64,000 nt of DNA from Neobacillus bataviensis (GCF_019969725.1 NZ_JAHXYW010000005.1:248001-312000), one strand, 5' to 3'; positions 53,343-62,004 are shown, counted from the stretch's first letter. The notes: generated from the letters alone by a model not told the origin. Program-made: numbers and translations.

Positions 53343-54593
53343 CTACAATGACAAGAAATATCCGTCTTCATCAAACTTCATTTCATGGAGATCTTCTATT
53401 ACTTCGATATTTTCTTGATCTTTCAACTCATTAAAAATAACTTCAGATACATATAACTCCCCAATGTGCAGCGTATTTGGAATCCTTACGATTCTTGCCT
53501 CTTCGGAAGCCACTCCCCATGTAGCGCGTAAAGCCGCTTTTAGTGCTTCTTGGTCATTATCAAGAACAATTGGAATACTAGCCCGAGCTAAAAATGTACT
53601 TGTGACTACATTCTCATTCATAGTTTTCAAATCGATTTTTTCGAATAAACGCTTGGTTGTCAGGTCCGCCAAGCCAATTCCTAATGCATTACCATGGCTT
53701 ACTTCACTTAAATTGGAAGCAATCACATATTTGATACTAGGCTTTTTCGGCTCTTCTACTCCTAAAACACGGATTCGGCCAATAATATTCGTATCCATAC
53801 CCGTGCCGCTGTAGTTTTTGCCAATCTCATCAACAACCAAAATATCGATTTCATCGACTGGTAGACTCGGCATCAAGTTAAAGGCTTTTTTCAATAATTC
53901 TCTTTCACGCTCTTCAATTTGCTCTGGTTCAATCGCTTCAATGATCGCCGTTTCTTCATGAGCATTTTCCACAATTGCTACACCAAATAGTGTATTGGAA
54001 TTGGCTATCGCCACTTTTCCTACTTCAGGCATCATCTCACTAATTCCATAAATGCCATAAGTATGTAAAGCCAATGCCTGCTTATGCTTGCCCATACCGA
54101 TGGAAGCCATTTTTAAGACGCCGCTTTCGATTCTATTTTTAAAATCGGTATGCGGCTTCACACGGCCCATTACGATAATTCCATCAGCATTGTAAGCAAT
54201 TTTATCCACATAAACAGGAATACCTGCTGACGTAACTCCGACTTCCACCACATCCATGGATGAACGAATTTCACAGCCAGTGAATTCTTCCGTACAACCT
54301 AAACTTTCCACCATCTCTTTTTGCCCTTCAGCTGTTGCGCCGCCGTGGCTTCCCATGGCAGGAATGATAAACGGTGTTGCCCCTCTTTTCTTAATTTCAT
54401 CCGCTACACTTTTTACTATTAAAGGAATGTTGTTAATCCCCCTGCTTCCTACGGTAATGGCAATCTCCATGCCAGGCTTAATTTTTTCATCGGCATTCAC
54501 ATGGTTAAATTGCTCAGAAATCGTTCCGGATATATCCTTTAGACTTTCCACCACAAAATTTTGTCTGATTTTAGCCATTTTAGGAAAAGACAT
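53343..54593 (-). CDS. LarA-family nickel-dependent hydroxyacid racemase/epimerase (DUF2088)
   Basis: A 416-residue protein of the lactate racemase LarA family. It has the N-terminal nucleotide-binding region ITVGSRGINNIP, AMGSHGGATAEGQ, RVKPHTDFKNRIESGVLKM (Lys about 161 is the likely point of pincer cofactor attachment) and IGMGKHKQALALHTYG. The NPN pincer cofactor genes larB, larC and larE are in the same locus. Genes just upstream encode a DUF1537 kinase and PdxA2, so the substrate is more likely a four-carbon sugar acid than lactate. The chemistry is racemisation at C2 via hydride transfer to the nickel pincer. AAGGGG precedes the ATG. Confidence 0.88.
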   Translation of the reverse strand: MSFPKMAKIRQNFVVESLKDISGTISEQFNHVNADEKIKPGMEIAITVGSRGINNIPLIVKSVADEIKKRGATPFIIPAMGSHGGATAEGQKEMVESLGCTEEFTGCEIRSSMDVVEVGVTSAGIPVYVDKIAYNADGIIVMGRVKPHTDFKNRIESGVLKMASIGMGKHKQALALHTYGIYGISEMMPEVGKVAIANSNTLFGVAIVENAHEETAIIEAIEPEQIEERERELLKKAFNLMPSLPVDEIDILVVDEIGKNYSGTGMDTNIIGRIRVLGVEEPKKPSIKYVIASNLSEVSHGNALGIGLADLTTKRLFEKIDLKTMNENVVTSTFLARASIPIVLDNDQEALKAALRATWGVASEEARIVRIPNTLHIGELYVSEVIFNELKDQENIEVIEDLHEMKFDEDGYFLSL

Positions 54594-54630
54594 TATACAA
54601 GTCCCCTTTCTTTATTGACAATACGTGAAT

Positions 54631-54658
54631 AGCAAGAGATCATCGATGACCTCTTGCT
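54631..54658 (-). other. Strong hairpin between pdxA2 and larA
   Basis: AGCAAGAGGTCAT pairs with ATGATCTCTTGCT with one G-U pair on the minus strand. There is no T-run after it, so it is more likely an mRNA processing or stabilising element than a terminator. Confidence 0.6.
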
Positions 54659-54670
54659 TGAATATCTTTA

Positions 54671-55672
54671 TTATAATTTCTCTGGAGCCAATTCAATCGC
54701 CATCCGAATTGCTTCTTTTAACGAAAGCTCATCCGCGATATTTTTTCCGGCGATATCAAAAGCTGTTCCATGGTCAACACTTGTACGAATAATTGGAAGA
54801 CCAACCGTAATATTGACACCAGCTTCAAGACCCAATACTTTAATTGGTCCATGCCCCTGATCATGATATTGTGCCACAACAATATCAAAATCGCCGCGTC
54901 TTGCTCTGAAGAATAGGGTATCTGCTGGAAGCGGCCCTTGTACATTAATTCCTTCTGCCTGAGCTTTTTCTACTGCAGGAATGATTTTTTCTTCTTCTTC
55001 TCCATTACCGAAAAGTCCATTTTCACCGGCATGAGGGTTAATTCCGCAAACGGCGATGCGTGGAGATTTAATCCCTGCTTTTTGTAAAGTATCATGTGCT
55101 AGTTTGATAACAGTATATTGACGGTCAACATTAATTTTATTAACTGCATCAATAAGTCCGATATGGGTTGTTACATGAATAACACGTAATCCAGGAGCTG
55201 AAAGCATCATCGCAAAATCTTTAGTATTTGTTAATTCAGCTAATATTTCAGTATGCCCCGGATAAAGATGACCCGCTTTATGAAGCGCCTCTTTATTTAA
55301 AGGTGCGGTACAAATTCCATGAATTTGTTTTTCATTTGCAAAAGCAATTGCCTTTTCTAAATAGCGGAATGCCGCATTTCCTGCCTCAGCAGAAACTTGT
55401 CCCCACGGTAAATCTTCAGAAACTAAATCCAAATCGATAATATCGATGGTTCCGTATTGGAACTTTGCTTCTTCCGGATTTGAAATGCTATTCAATTGAA
55501 GATCGCTATTGGTTACATCTAAAGCTCTTTTTAAAATTTTAAGATCGCCAATTACAAATGGTCGGCAATTTTCATAGATGTTTTGATCGTTTAACGATTT
55601 AACGATAATTTCCGGTCCTACTCCTGATGGATCCCCCATTGTAATCGCGATGCTCGGTTTGTTGGCTGCCAT
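54671..55672 (-). CDS. pdxA2: PdxA2-type 4-phospho-tetronate 3-dehydrogenase
   Basis: A 333-residue PdxA-family dehydrogenase. Motifs: AITMGDPSGVGPEIIVKSL at the N-terminus, the metal-binding HTEILAELT and HVTTHIGLIDAV region, and VAQYHDQGHGPIKVLGLEAGVN (seen in parts) near residue 265 with the NITVGLPIIRTSVDHGTAFDIAGK C-terminal signature. PdxA2 enzymes oxidise 4-phospho-D-threonate or 4-phospho-D-erythronate at C3, followed by decarboxylation to dihydroxyacetone phosphate. The neighbouring DUF1537 kinase supports this over the vitamin B6 role. Start ATG 55672 follows GGGAGG. Confidence 0.9.
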   Translation of the reverse strand: MAANKPSIAITMGDPSGVGPEIIVKSLNDQNIYENCRPFVIGDLKILKRALDVTNSDLQLNSISNPEEAKFQYGTIDIIDLDLVSEDLPWGQVSAEAGNAAFRYLEKAIAFANEKQIHGICTAPLNKEALHKAGHLYPGHTEILAELTNTKDFAMMLSAPGLRVIHVTTHIGLIDAVNKINVDRQYTVIKLAHDTLQKAGIKSPRIAVCGINPHAGENGLFGNGEEEEKIIPAVEKAQAEGINVQGPLPADTLFFRARRGDFDIVVAQYHDQGHGPIKVLGLEAGVNITVGLPIIRTSVDHGTAFDIAGKNIADELSLKEAIRMAIELAPEKL

Positions 55673-55709
55673 TTTTGTTTCCTCCCATAATAAAATTTCC
55701 AATTGTCAT

Positions 55710-57053
55710 TTATGAAATATTTATATATCGCCAATCGCAGTTTTCAACATGCGCATGAACTTCAGTAATCGTTTGAAGAGCTTTTGAAAGGGCTTGTTCA
55801 GTTCCAAATGCACCCGCTTTTGTCACAAGCGGCATTCCGTCGAAGAAGCCGCCGAACAATTTCCCGTAAGGAATACCGGCTTCCACTTCTCCAATGACCC
55901 GAATTCCTTCGCCATTCAATACTTTACATGTGGCGCCTGCAATTTCACCGCCTGTTAGAACGGCACCGCAAATCTTCCTGCTTTCTATTAATCGGCCTGC
56001 AATGATCCCCATCGATTGGGCAATGGTATTCCCTACATCAAAGTTCGATAAACCAAGCTGACGTTGAAGCTCCTTCACCCTGTTAATAGTTTCGCGCTCC
56101 CGGTTGGTTGTGATCACTAAATCGCCAATTTCCAATAAAGCTTCACCTGTTTTCACAATCCGCTCAATTTCACGTTTTCTTCTATCTTCATAAAAGAATT
56201 CTTCAGGAGAAATCACAATTTCTTCAACATGATTTTTCTCTTTCAGCACGTCTATTTGCAAATCAATAATCGGATTCACACTGCCTGCTACCACTAGTAC
56301 AGGAAGCCTTTCACCAGTTTGTTTGCTGCATAGTTGCTCCTCTGGCTGGCCTGTGTTGAAAAGATGATAAGCAATCCCAGCTGAACCAACCCAAAGAAAA
56401 TTTTCATTTAAAATTTCTGCAGCTTCTACAATCGTCTCTAGTTCCTCATCCGTAGTGGCATCAACGATAATGATTTTCGACAATTCACCTGAGGACAGGT
56501 CATGCATTTTCTCAGATAAATGGCTTTTTCCTTTCCTTACATCAGAGATGGAAATGATATCGATTTCCCGCTTACTTTGCTCCTGCAGCAATTTAGGCAG
56601 GTAGCTTTCTTTAACGGGGGTGACCGGATCTTGTGCGATTTCCGTTTCCCCTAAAAGAACACCATTAACAAAATGATTACCATTCATTGTAATCCTGTTG
56701 CTCTTTGGGAAAGCCGGGACAACAAACGAAATCTTATAGTTAAATACATCCATGACGGCATCAATTTCCGGACCAATATTTCCTCTCATGGTGGAGTCTA
56801 TTTTCTTAAATATCTTTGGAACATTTAGGTTTTTTAATTGTTCTGCCAGATGAAAAACGACACCGTAAGCCTTTCTCGAATCTACCGCTCGGCTATCTGA
56901 ATTTAAAACTATGACATCTTCATTTAAATGTGATGGTTGTAATGTTGTATCTGAAAATAGCACAGTGGTGTGTAGGCCCTGTTTGGCAAATTGGACACCC
57001 GTGTCATTTGCACCTGTTAAATCATCTGCTATCACCGCTAGTTTCACCTGCAT
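55710..57053 (-). CDS. Four-carbon acid sugar kinase (DUF1537 / DtnK type)
   Basis: A 447-residue two-domain kinase. N-terminal domain (about 1-240) with VIADDLTGANDTGVQFAKQG and KKIDSTMRGNIGPEIDAVMD (read in parts: KIDSTMRGNIG); C-terminal nucleotide-binding domain with VLVVAGSVNPIID near residue 265 and VLTGGEIAGATCKVLN near residue 395. The family phosphorylates D-threonate, D-erythronate or 2-oxo-tetronates at C4. It pairs with the pdxA2 gene 37 bp downstream. Start ATG 57053 follows GGGGG; its promoter region has paired operators and a cre-like site. Confidence 0.9.
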   Translation of the reverse strand: MQVKLAVIADDLTGANDTGVQFAKQGLHTTVLFSDTTLQPSHLNEDVIVLNSDSRAVDSRKAYGVVFHLAEQLKNLNVPKIFKKIDSTMRGNIGPEIDAVMDVFNYKISFVVPAFPKSNRITMNGNHFVNGVLLGETEIAQDPVTPVKESYLPKLLQEQSKREIDIISISDVRKGKSHLSEKMHDLSSGELSKIIIVDATTDEELETIVEAAEILNENFLWVGSAGIAYHLFNTGQPEEQLCSKQTGERLPVLVVAGSVNPIIDLQIDVLKEKNHVEEIVISPEEFFYEDRRKREIERIVKTGEALLEIGDLVITTNRERETINRVKELQRQLGLSNFDVGNTIAQSMGIIAGRLIESRKICGAVLTGGEIAGATCKVLNGEGIRVIGEVEAGIPYGKLFGGFFDGMPLVTKAGAFGTEQALSKALQTITEVHAHVENCDWRYINIS

Positions 57054-57174
57054 CCCTACCCCCTTTACGCGCAATTTCAATATGTTTGCGTTTTATTATT
57101 TTTAGTCCGGCTTCAATCGCCTATTCAAGTCTGGCTCTCTTAACGGCTCTATAAACTGTTTCATTTTCGAGCGT

Positions 57175-57188
57175 TAAAAACGCTTTCA
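57175..57188 (-). promoter_or_regulatory. cre-like site before the kinase gene
   Basis: On the minus strand TGAAAGCGTTTTTA agrees with the CcpA catabolite response element TGWAANCGNTNWCA except at one position. It starts about three bases after the predicted transcription start of the kinase gene, so glucose repression is plausible. It also forms part of the imperfect palindrome AGCGTTTTTAACGCT. Confidence 0.6.
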
Positions 57189-57197
57189 GCACTATTA

Positions 57198-57226
57198 ATA
57201 TTAAATTAAAACGTTGCATTTAGCAA
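57198..57226 (-). promoter_or_regulatory. Sigma-A-like promoter of the kinase-pdxA2-larA transcript
   Basis: On the minus strand TTGCTA, 17-bp spacer, TAATAT. The -35 lies inside operator word TTGCTAAATGCA, as expected for an activator or repressor contacting the promoter. It is better than any -24/-12 sigma-54 match in the region. Confidence 0.6.
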
Positions 57227-57275
57227 TATGTATTTCAAAAAATTCTACAAAAATTTTATAGTGTTGCTATTTGCA
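57215..57275. promoter_or_regulatory. Pair of inverted operator sites upstream of the kinase gene
   Basis: TGCATTTAGCAA at 57215-57226 (plus strand) and TGCAAATAGCAA (minus strand, 57264-57275) share the pattern TGCA-W-W-TAGCAA, in inverted orientation with centres 49 bp apart. A close relative, TGCATTTTGCAA, lies at 59990-60001 before larE. They are candidate binding sites for the neighbouring PrpR-type regulator. Confidence 0.55.
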
Positions 57276-57304
57276 TCAATTTTACCATAAAAAAACGCAA
57301 GCTA

Positions 57305-59074
57305 TTATTTTAGCTTGCGCCATAAGGTCGAGCGATTAATCCCTAAACGTTTAGCTGCTTTGGATTGATTCAACCCTTCCTCTTCGAGCACCTTCGTGAT
57401 TACTTGTTTTTCGATTTCTTCCAATGTTCCGCTTAAATCGATTGGTGCCAATGCATCACTCTTCTTCTCCTGCTGATCGAATCGTTTTAAAACGACGTCA
57501 ACATCTTCTTTTTCAATATAATAAGCTTTTGTTTGTAAAAACAATTGCTCGATGACTTGTTTAAGCTGTTCAACATTTCCTGGCCAATCATAGTTGGTCA
57601 ATTTCATTAATGCGTCCTGTCGAATCCCCACCACGAGACTGCCATATTTGGGATGTAATTCAGAAATAAAGACATGAACCAAGTCCTCAATATCTTCTCT
57701 GCGTTCCCGGAGCGGCGGTATACAAATGGTTAATTTCCCTAACAAATGATACAATTCACCATTAAACGTGCTAGTTTTGACCTTTTCTTCCATATTACAT
57801 TCAGAAGACACAAGCCATTGCAGCTTATGATGCTTTTCATTCTGGATGATTTTGATTAATTCATTTTGCATATAACCGTTCAGCTGATCGATGTTCTTTA
57901 AGTAGATAATCCCATTCTCAAACTTTTGGAGAAAGTCATCGTTTATCAAATCCTTCAGCTGCTCTGCTTTTAATAAATCACAATGTACGATAATAAATGG
58001 TTCATTCATCGATTTCCTTTTTGAATAAATGGATTGGGCAACTAATTCTTTGCCATTTCCCTTTTCTCCAATTATCCAGACGGGTTCTTCAACTCTACTG
58101 TATTGATCGATCTGTTTTAACACCCGCTGGATCGATTCACTTTTTCCTGAAATCGGGGAATACGATACAGATGTATGAATTTCAAATGCATTCTTTTGGA
58201 TACTTTCCTGATCCTGATAATGTGATTGATTAGGAAGGCTTTTTTCAAAAAATAAGACAACCGCATCCTCTTTCGGGCTTGCTGTTATTTTCCAAAACGA
58301 AGGATGGATGTGGATGGTTTTGATTTGAGTTTCATCTCTCGTCTCTTGTATTAATCTTTTAATTTCCGGCAAATTCTCTAGATTCATACCATGAAATTCT
58401 TTATTGAAACGCTCATTTCCATATACCATTTTTACTTCGCGGTTAAAAACCCCGACCGCCTGTTCATTGTAATCGAGAATCGATTGAAATAAAGAAACAT
58501 TCTGTTGGAGCTGCGAGTATATCCGATAAGTCCTTCTCGCTTCTTCTAATGCATCAATAATAGCTTCCTTTCCAGAAGTAATGAGGACTCCTGTCAGCCC
58601 CAATTGCCTGGCAGACTGGACCGTAACAACGTCTCCAATAACCACCTCATAGCCATGGCTTTTTAAATAGGCTAATTTTTCTTGAACCTCGATCTCCTGT
58701 GTAATCGTGAATGTTTCAATATCTAAATCAAGCAGCTTACAGATCGTAGCAGCCCCATGTGTAATATTCGAGAAACCAACAATGGCAGCTTTTCGTGAAA
58801 ATCCTTTTACGAGTGTGATAATACGTAAAACATCATAGCCCGTCACCTGGATATCAATCACAGGTAAAGAAACGGCCTCCTGAATCATCGATGCTGTTCC
58901 GCCGCGGCTGATAATGACATGGTAGCCATTATGCTCAGCTGCCTTGGCAATAGCCACCCCTTCATGCAAGTTCCCTAATTCAATATCTAATTGAATGTCA
59001 TCCACATGCTGTTGGATTTCTTTCATCATTTCAAGCAATCCCTCATATGGGACAATCACCAATGCCTTCATCAT
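57305..59074 (-). CDS. PrpR-type regulator with degenerate AAA+ domain
   Basis: A 589-residue regulator. Residues 1-185 form a PrpR N-terminal sensor (VIDIQVTGYDVLRIITLVKG; GDVVTVQSARQLGLTGVLI), about 190-290 a PAS-like domain, about 320-520 an AAA+ domain, and the last 45 residues a Fis-type HTH (GLNQSKAAKRLGINRSTLWRKL). Walker A is GEKGNGKE (usual GExGTGKE), the GAFTGA loop that contacts sigma-54 is missing, and Walker B is YLKNID instead of FLDEI. So it is unlikely to activate sigma-54 polymerase and probably works as an ordinary DNA-binding regulator of the tetronate cluster. Confidence 0.85.
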   Translation of the reverse strand: MMKALVIVPYEGLLEMMKEIQQHVDDIQLDIELGNLHEGVAIAKAAEHNGYHVIISRGGTASMIQEAVSLPVIDIQVTGYDVLRIITLVKGFSRKAAIVGFSNITHGAATICKLLDLDIETFTITQEIEVQEKLAYLKSHGYEVVIGDVVTVQSARQLGLTGVLITSGKEAIIDALEEARRTYRIYSQLQQNVSLFQSILDYNEQAVGVFNREVKMVYGNERFNKEFHGMNLENLPEIKRLIQETRDETQIKTIHIHPSFWKITASPKEDAVVLFFEKSLPNQSHYQDQESIQKNAFEIHTSVSYSPISGKSESIQRVLKQIDQYSRVEEPVWIIGEKGNGKELVAQSIYSKRKSMNEPFIIVHCDLLKAEQLKDLINDDFLQKFENGIIYLKNIDQLNGYMQNELIKIIQNEKHHKLQWLVSSECNMEEKVKTSTFNGELYHLLGKLTICIPPLRERREDIEDLVHVFISELHPKYGSLVVGIRQDALMKLTNYDWPGNVEQLKQVIEQLFLQTKAYYIEKEDVDVVLKRFDQQEKKSDALAPIDLSGTLEEIEKQVITKVLEEEGLNQSKAAKRLGINRSTLWRKLK

Positions 59075-59117
59075 TACCCTTCACCTACTAAGATTTCCTC
59101 TATTCTTCTATTTTCCA

Positions 59118-59939
59118 TTATTGGCTCACCTTAGTAAAGCTTGGTTTCAACACTTTATTCATGCTGCCGCTGACATAGCCTTGAAGATCAAGCGTGACAT
59201 ATTTGTAACCGAACTGTTGAAGGTTTTCCAATATATCTTGGTGGTGTGCCAGCACTAATGGCATATCCTGTGGCTCTACTTCAATTCTTGCGATCTCTTG
59301 ATGAGTCCGCACGCGCACTTGTCTAATTCCAAAGCCTTTGATATAAGCCTCGGATTTTTCAATCTTTGTTAATTTTTCCTGCGTAATTTTTTCACCATAA
59401 GCAATCCTGGAAGATAAACAGGCGAACGATGGTTTTTCCCAGGTAGGCAAGTTTAATTGTTTCGAAAGCTCGCGAATTTCTTCTTTAAAAAGATTCGCCT
59501 CTTGGAGCGGCCCACGGACACCATGTTCCTTGGCTGCACGTACGCCAGGACGATGCTCACTCATATCATCTGCAATTAAACCGTACACTACGTTTTGAAA
59601 TCCCTGCTGATGCATGATCGGCACAATTTGTTCAAATAAGCCATTTTTACAGAAATAACAGCGGTTCTGGTCATTTTCTACATAGCCCGGGATATTGAGT
59701 TCAGATGTTTCAATCACTTGGTGGGTGGCACCAATCATTTTCGCTAATCTTTTAGCTTCCTCTAATTCACTGGAAGGGTATGTTTCAGAATCAGCCGTAA
59801 CCGCTAGGACCTTATCCACTCCTAAAACATCAACTGCCACTTTTAGCAAAAATGTACTATCAACACCACCCGAAAAAGCAACAACTACATTGCCCATTTC
59901 ACGTAAAATTTCTTTCAACCGTTCATTCTTCTCATTCAT
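59118..59939 (-). CDS. larE: LarE, pincer cofactor sulfur transferase
   Basis: PP-loop ATP pyrophosphatase of 273 residues that inserts sulfur into the carboxylated pyridinium precursor. SGGVDSTFLLKVA lies near residue 22. It carries RCYFCKNGLFEQI (CxxC) near residue 92 and KPSFACLSSRIAYG, the conserved cysteine motif of LarE, near residue 165. Three cysteines suggest the [4Fe-4S]-dependent form rather than a single sacrificial cysteine. Start at ATG 59939 with GGTGGA upstream. It is next to the regulator gene. Confidence 0.92.
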   Translation of the reverse strand: MNEKNERLKEILREMGNVVVAFSGGVDSTFLLKVAVDVLGVDKVLAVTADSETYPSSELEEAKRLAKMIGATHQVIETSELNIPGYVENDQNRCYFCKNGLFEQIVPIMHQQGFQNVVYGLIADDMSEHRPGVRAAKEHGVRGPLQEANLFKEEIRELSKQLNLPTWEKPSFACLSSRIAYGEKITQEKLTKIEKSEAYIKGFGIRQVRVRTHQEIARIEVEPQDMPLVLAHHQDILENLQQFGYKYVTLDLQGYVSGSMNKVLKPSFTKVSQ

Positions 59940-59989
59940 GCTGAATTCCACCAATCTCAATATTTTAAACCATATCAGATGTCAACTTA

Positions 59990-60001
59990 TGCATTTTGCA
60001 A
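59990..60001. promoter_or_regulatory. Operator-like word before larE
   Basis: TGCATTTTGCAA, 11 of 12 identical to the site at 57215-57226. On the minus strand it overlaps TTGCAA, a possible -35, and TTGACA is 13 bases further on. It suggests the same regulator controls larE. Confidence 0.45.
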
Positions 60002-60083
60002 CACATTAAAAGTATAAGCTAATTTCTATTAAAGTAAAAGCAGGCAATAATTAATTTGCAATATTCGCAAATTTTTTGTCCAT

Positions 60084-60120
60084 TAAAAAAAGAAACCATT
60101 TTATATAATCTATAAAATGG
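60084..60120 (-). terminator. Terminator of gntP
   Basis: CCATTTTATA/TATAAAATGG stem with GATTA loop, followed on the minus strand by TTTCTTTTTTT. Confidence 0.8.
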
Positions 60121-60133
60121 CCCCTTCTCTATT

Positions 60134-61480
60134 TTATAAGAACATATCTAATATTAAAGTGAAGACTAATCCTGATACACCAACTATTGTTGAAAGCACC
60201 GTGTAAGTTCCAAACGCTTCTTTAATGTTCATGCCTAAAGATTCTTTAACCATCCAGAATCCTGCATCGTTAACGTGTGACGCGATCGCACTTCCTGCAC
60301 CAGTTGCAAGTGCAACAAGTTCCAAGTTAACATCCGGCATAGTGGCAAGCAATGGAAGTACTAATCCTGGAGTTGTTAAGGTAGCAACCGTTCCCGATCC
60401 CAAGCAAACCCGCAGCAACGCAGCCACAATCCATGCGAATAAAATCGGTGACATTTGAGTACCTTCGAATAATTTAGCGACATAATCACCAACGTGACCA
60501 TCAATAAGCACTTGTTTTAACGCACCGCCGCCGCCGATAATTAAAAGCAGCATTCCTAAAGCGTTTACTGCTGAGGAACAAGAATCCATCAACGTCTTCA
60601 CTGGAATTCTTCTTTGTAATCCCATCGTGTAGACTGCGAATAGAACGGAAAGCACCATAGCAGAGTCAGAGTTCGTAATAAAGCGAATAAAGCCGACTAC
60701 AGCATTATCTTTAAATCCTAAGGCTGGCTGGGAGATATCCACAATGGCACCAATAGACATTAAGATAACAGGGAATAAAGCAGTAAAAACAGAGATTCCA
60801 AAACCTGGTGTTTCTTCTAATTTAAATGATTTTTGTACACCAAATGACTCACTGCCTTGACTTAAGAATGCCGAAGGCACAATTTTTTGAGCAATCCTAG
60901 GATACCAAATACCTGCAATAATAACAGTTGGAACGGCAACGATGATTCCGTAAAGTAACATGAGACCAACATTGGCCTGATATTCTGCTGCAACAGCGAT
61001 TGGGCCAGGATGCGGAGGCAAGAAAGCATGTGCCGCCAGGGCAGCTGTTACCATTGGGAGACCTAATTTTACAATGGAAACTTTTAATTCTTTTGCAATC
61101 GAGAAAATAATCGGGATTAATAATACAATGGTAACTTCAAGGAATAAAGCGATACCACAAATGAATGAAGCGACTAAAACCGCCCATTGAATTCTTTTTT
61201 CGCCGAATTTGTCAATTAAGGTTGTAGCGATTCGATGCGCACCACCTGCATCGGCGATTAATCGACCAAGCATGGCACCAAGTCCAAAAATGATTCCAAT
61301 ATGACCGAGTGTTCCGCCTAAACCGGTTTCAATTGAATGTACAACTTCCTTCATTGGGATTCCTAATGCTAACGCTACAAGATATGAAACAATGATTAAT
61401 GAAACAAATGTGTTCAATTTGAAGCGCATAATTAAAATAAGTAATAATAGTACCCCTAATGCAATTATTACTAAAGGCAT
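60134..61480 (-). CDS. GntP family sugar-acid permease
   Basis: Proton-coupled permease of 448 residues with about twelve hydrophobic segments, of the gluconate:H+ symporter (GntP) family: GIIFGLGAMLGRLIADAGGA near residue 65, HPGPIAVAAEY near 160 and LCLGSGTVATLTTPGL-type region (here VCLGSGTVATLTTPG) near 355. GntP members carry gluconate, fructuronate and tetronates. Beside LarA, the kinase and PdxA2 a four-carbon acid is the best guess. ATG 61480 follows GGGGGA; its transcript may carry a leader of about 320 nt. Confidence 0.9.
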   Translation of the reverse strand: MPLVIIALGVLLLLILIMRFKLNTFVSLIIVSYLVALALGIPMKEVVHSIETGLGGTLGHIGIIFGLGAMLGRLIADAGGAHRIATTLIDKFGEKRIQWAVLVASFICGIALFLEVTIVLLIPIIFSIAKELKVSIVKLGLPMVTAALAAHAFLPPHPGPIAVAAEYQANVGLMLLYGIIVAVPTVIIAGIWYPRIAQKIVPSAFLSQGSESFGVQKSFKLEETPGFGISVFTALFPVILMSIGAIVDISQPALGFKDNAVVGFIRFITNSDSAMVLSVLFAVYTMGLQRRIPVKTLMDSCSSAVNALGMLLLIIGGGGALKQVLIDGHVGDYVAKLFEGTQMSPILFAWIVAALLRVCLGSGTVATLTTPGLVLPLLATMPDVNLELVALATGAGSAIASHVNDAGFWMVKESLGMNIKEAFGTYTVLSTIVGVSGLVFTLILDMFL

Positions 61481-61605
61481 AATTGTTTTCCCCCATCTTC
61501 TTTTTTTTTTATAAAAATATTAGATGATTTCTTTTACATATGACGTATATCGATTGTTCTTACATACAACGTTTCTGCCCCCTACCAAATGACTCTCAGC
61601 ACGTT

Positions 61606-61619
61606 TGGAAATGCTTTCA
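61606..61619 (-). promoter_or_regulatory. cre-like site in the gntP leader
   Basis: On the minus strand TGAAAGCATTTCCA agrees with TGWAANCGNTNWCA at all but the central CG pair. It lies within the predicted transcript, where CcpA could act as a roadblock. Confidence 0.45.
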
Positions 61620-61807
61620 TCAAAGCGGATAAAAATATCAGGAGTTTAGACTCACTGATCTTTATCCCTATTATTCGCTTGAGTTAGAAATGTTGTTCTA
61701 TGAAACTATATTTTCTAAGCCTAATGATAAAATTGCAACATTTTTATCAGGCTTGATTATAGAATTTTTAAGAACTGTCGTATATCGCATCAAATGTTAA
61801 CGTTATC

Positions 61808-61836
61808 ATTTTATAATCTTCATTAAAAGTTGTCAA
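61808..61836 (-). promoter_or_regulatory. Sigma-A promoter for gntP
   Basis: On the minus strand TTGACA, 17-bp spacer, TAAAAT. It is about 320 bp before the gntP start codon, implying a long leader. Confidence 0.7.
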
Positions 61837-62004
61837 TAGGACAAGTTATATTATTTTTTGTTAGTTTTTTCAACAAATTTCATTTTAAATGAAAGGTCAC
61901 CTCTTATTCTCGCAACACAATTGGGCGAATTGACCTTTCATCGTTTGTTGAACTATTTTTATTTTCTCCTAAAAATCTGCAAGGTATTACCAGCTATTAA
62001 TGAT

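Larger units (their letters stand above)
61481..62004. other. Long upstream region of gntP
   Basis: 524 bp without a supportable gene. It holds a strong promoter at 61808-61836, a cre-like site at 61606-61619 and two inverted, similar sites: AAGAACTGTCGTATATCG (61770-61787) and, on the minus strand, AAGAACAATCGATATACG (complement of 61545-61562). These share AAGAAC-N3-CG-TATA-CG type spacing and could be operators. Confidence 0.5.

Noticed and set aside
54631..54658. A terminator between pdxA2 and larA.
   Set aside because: The hairpin is strong but has no T-run, and the genes are close and in the same direction, so it is listed as an mRNA hairpin instead.
54671..55672. A vitamin B6 synthesis role (PdxA) for the dehydrogenase.
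   Set aside because: It is next to a DUF1537 kinase, and Bacillus makes pyridoxal phosphate by the PdxS/PdxT route, so PdxA2 in sugar-acid catabolism is more likely.
57222..57238. Possible sigma-54 -24/-12 promoter on the minus strand (TTGAAATACATATTGCT).
   Set aside because: It lacks the invariant GG at -24, overlaps an operator word, and the neighbouring regulator lacks the sigma-54 contact loop. A sigma-A-like promoter fits better.
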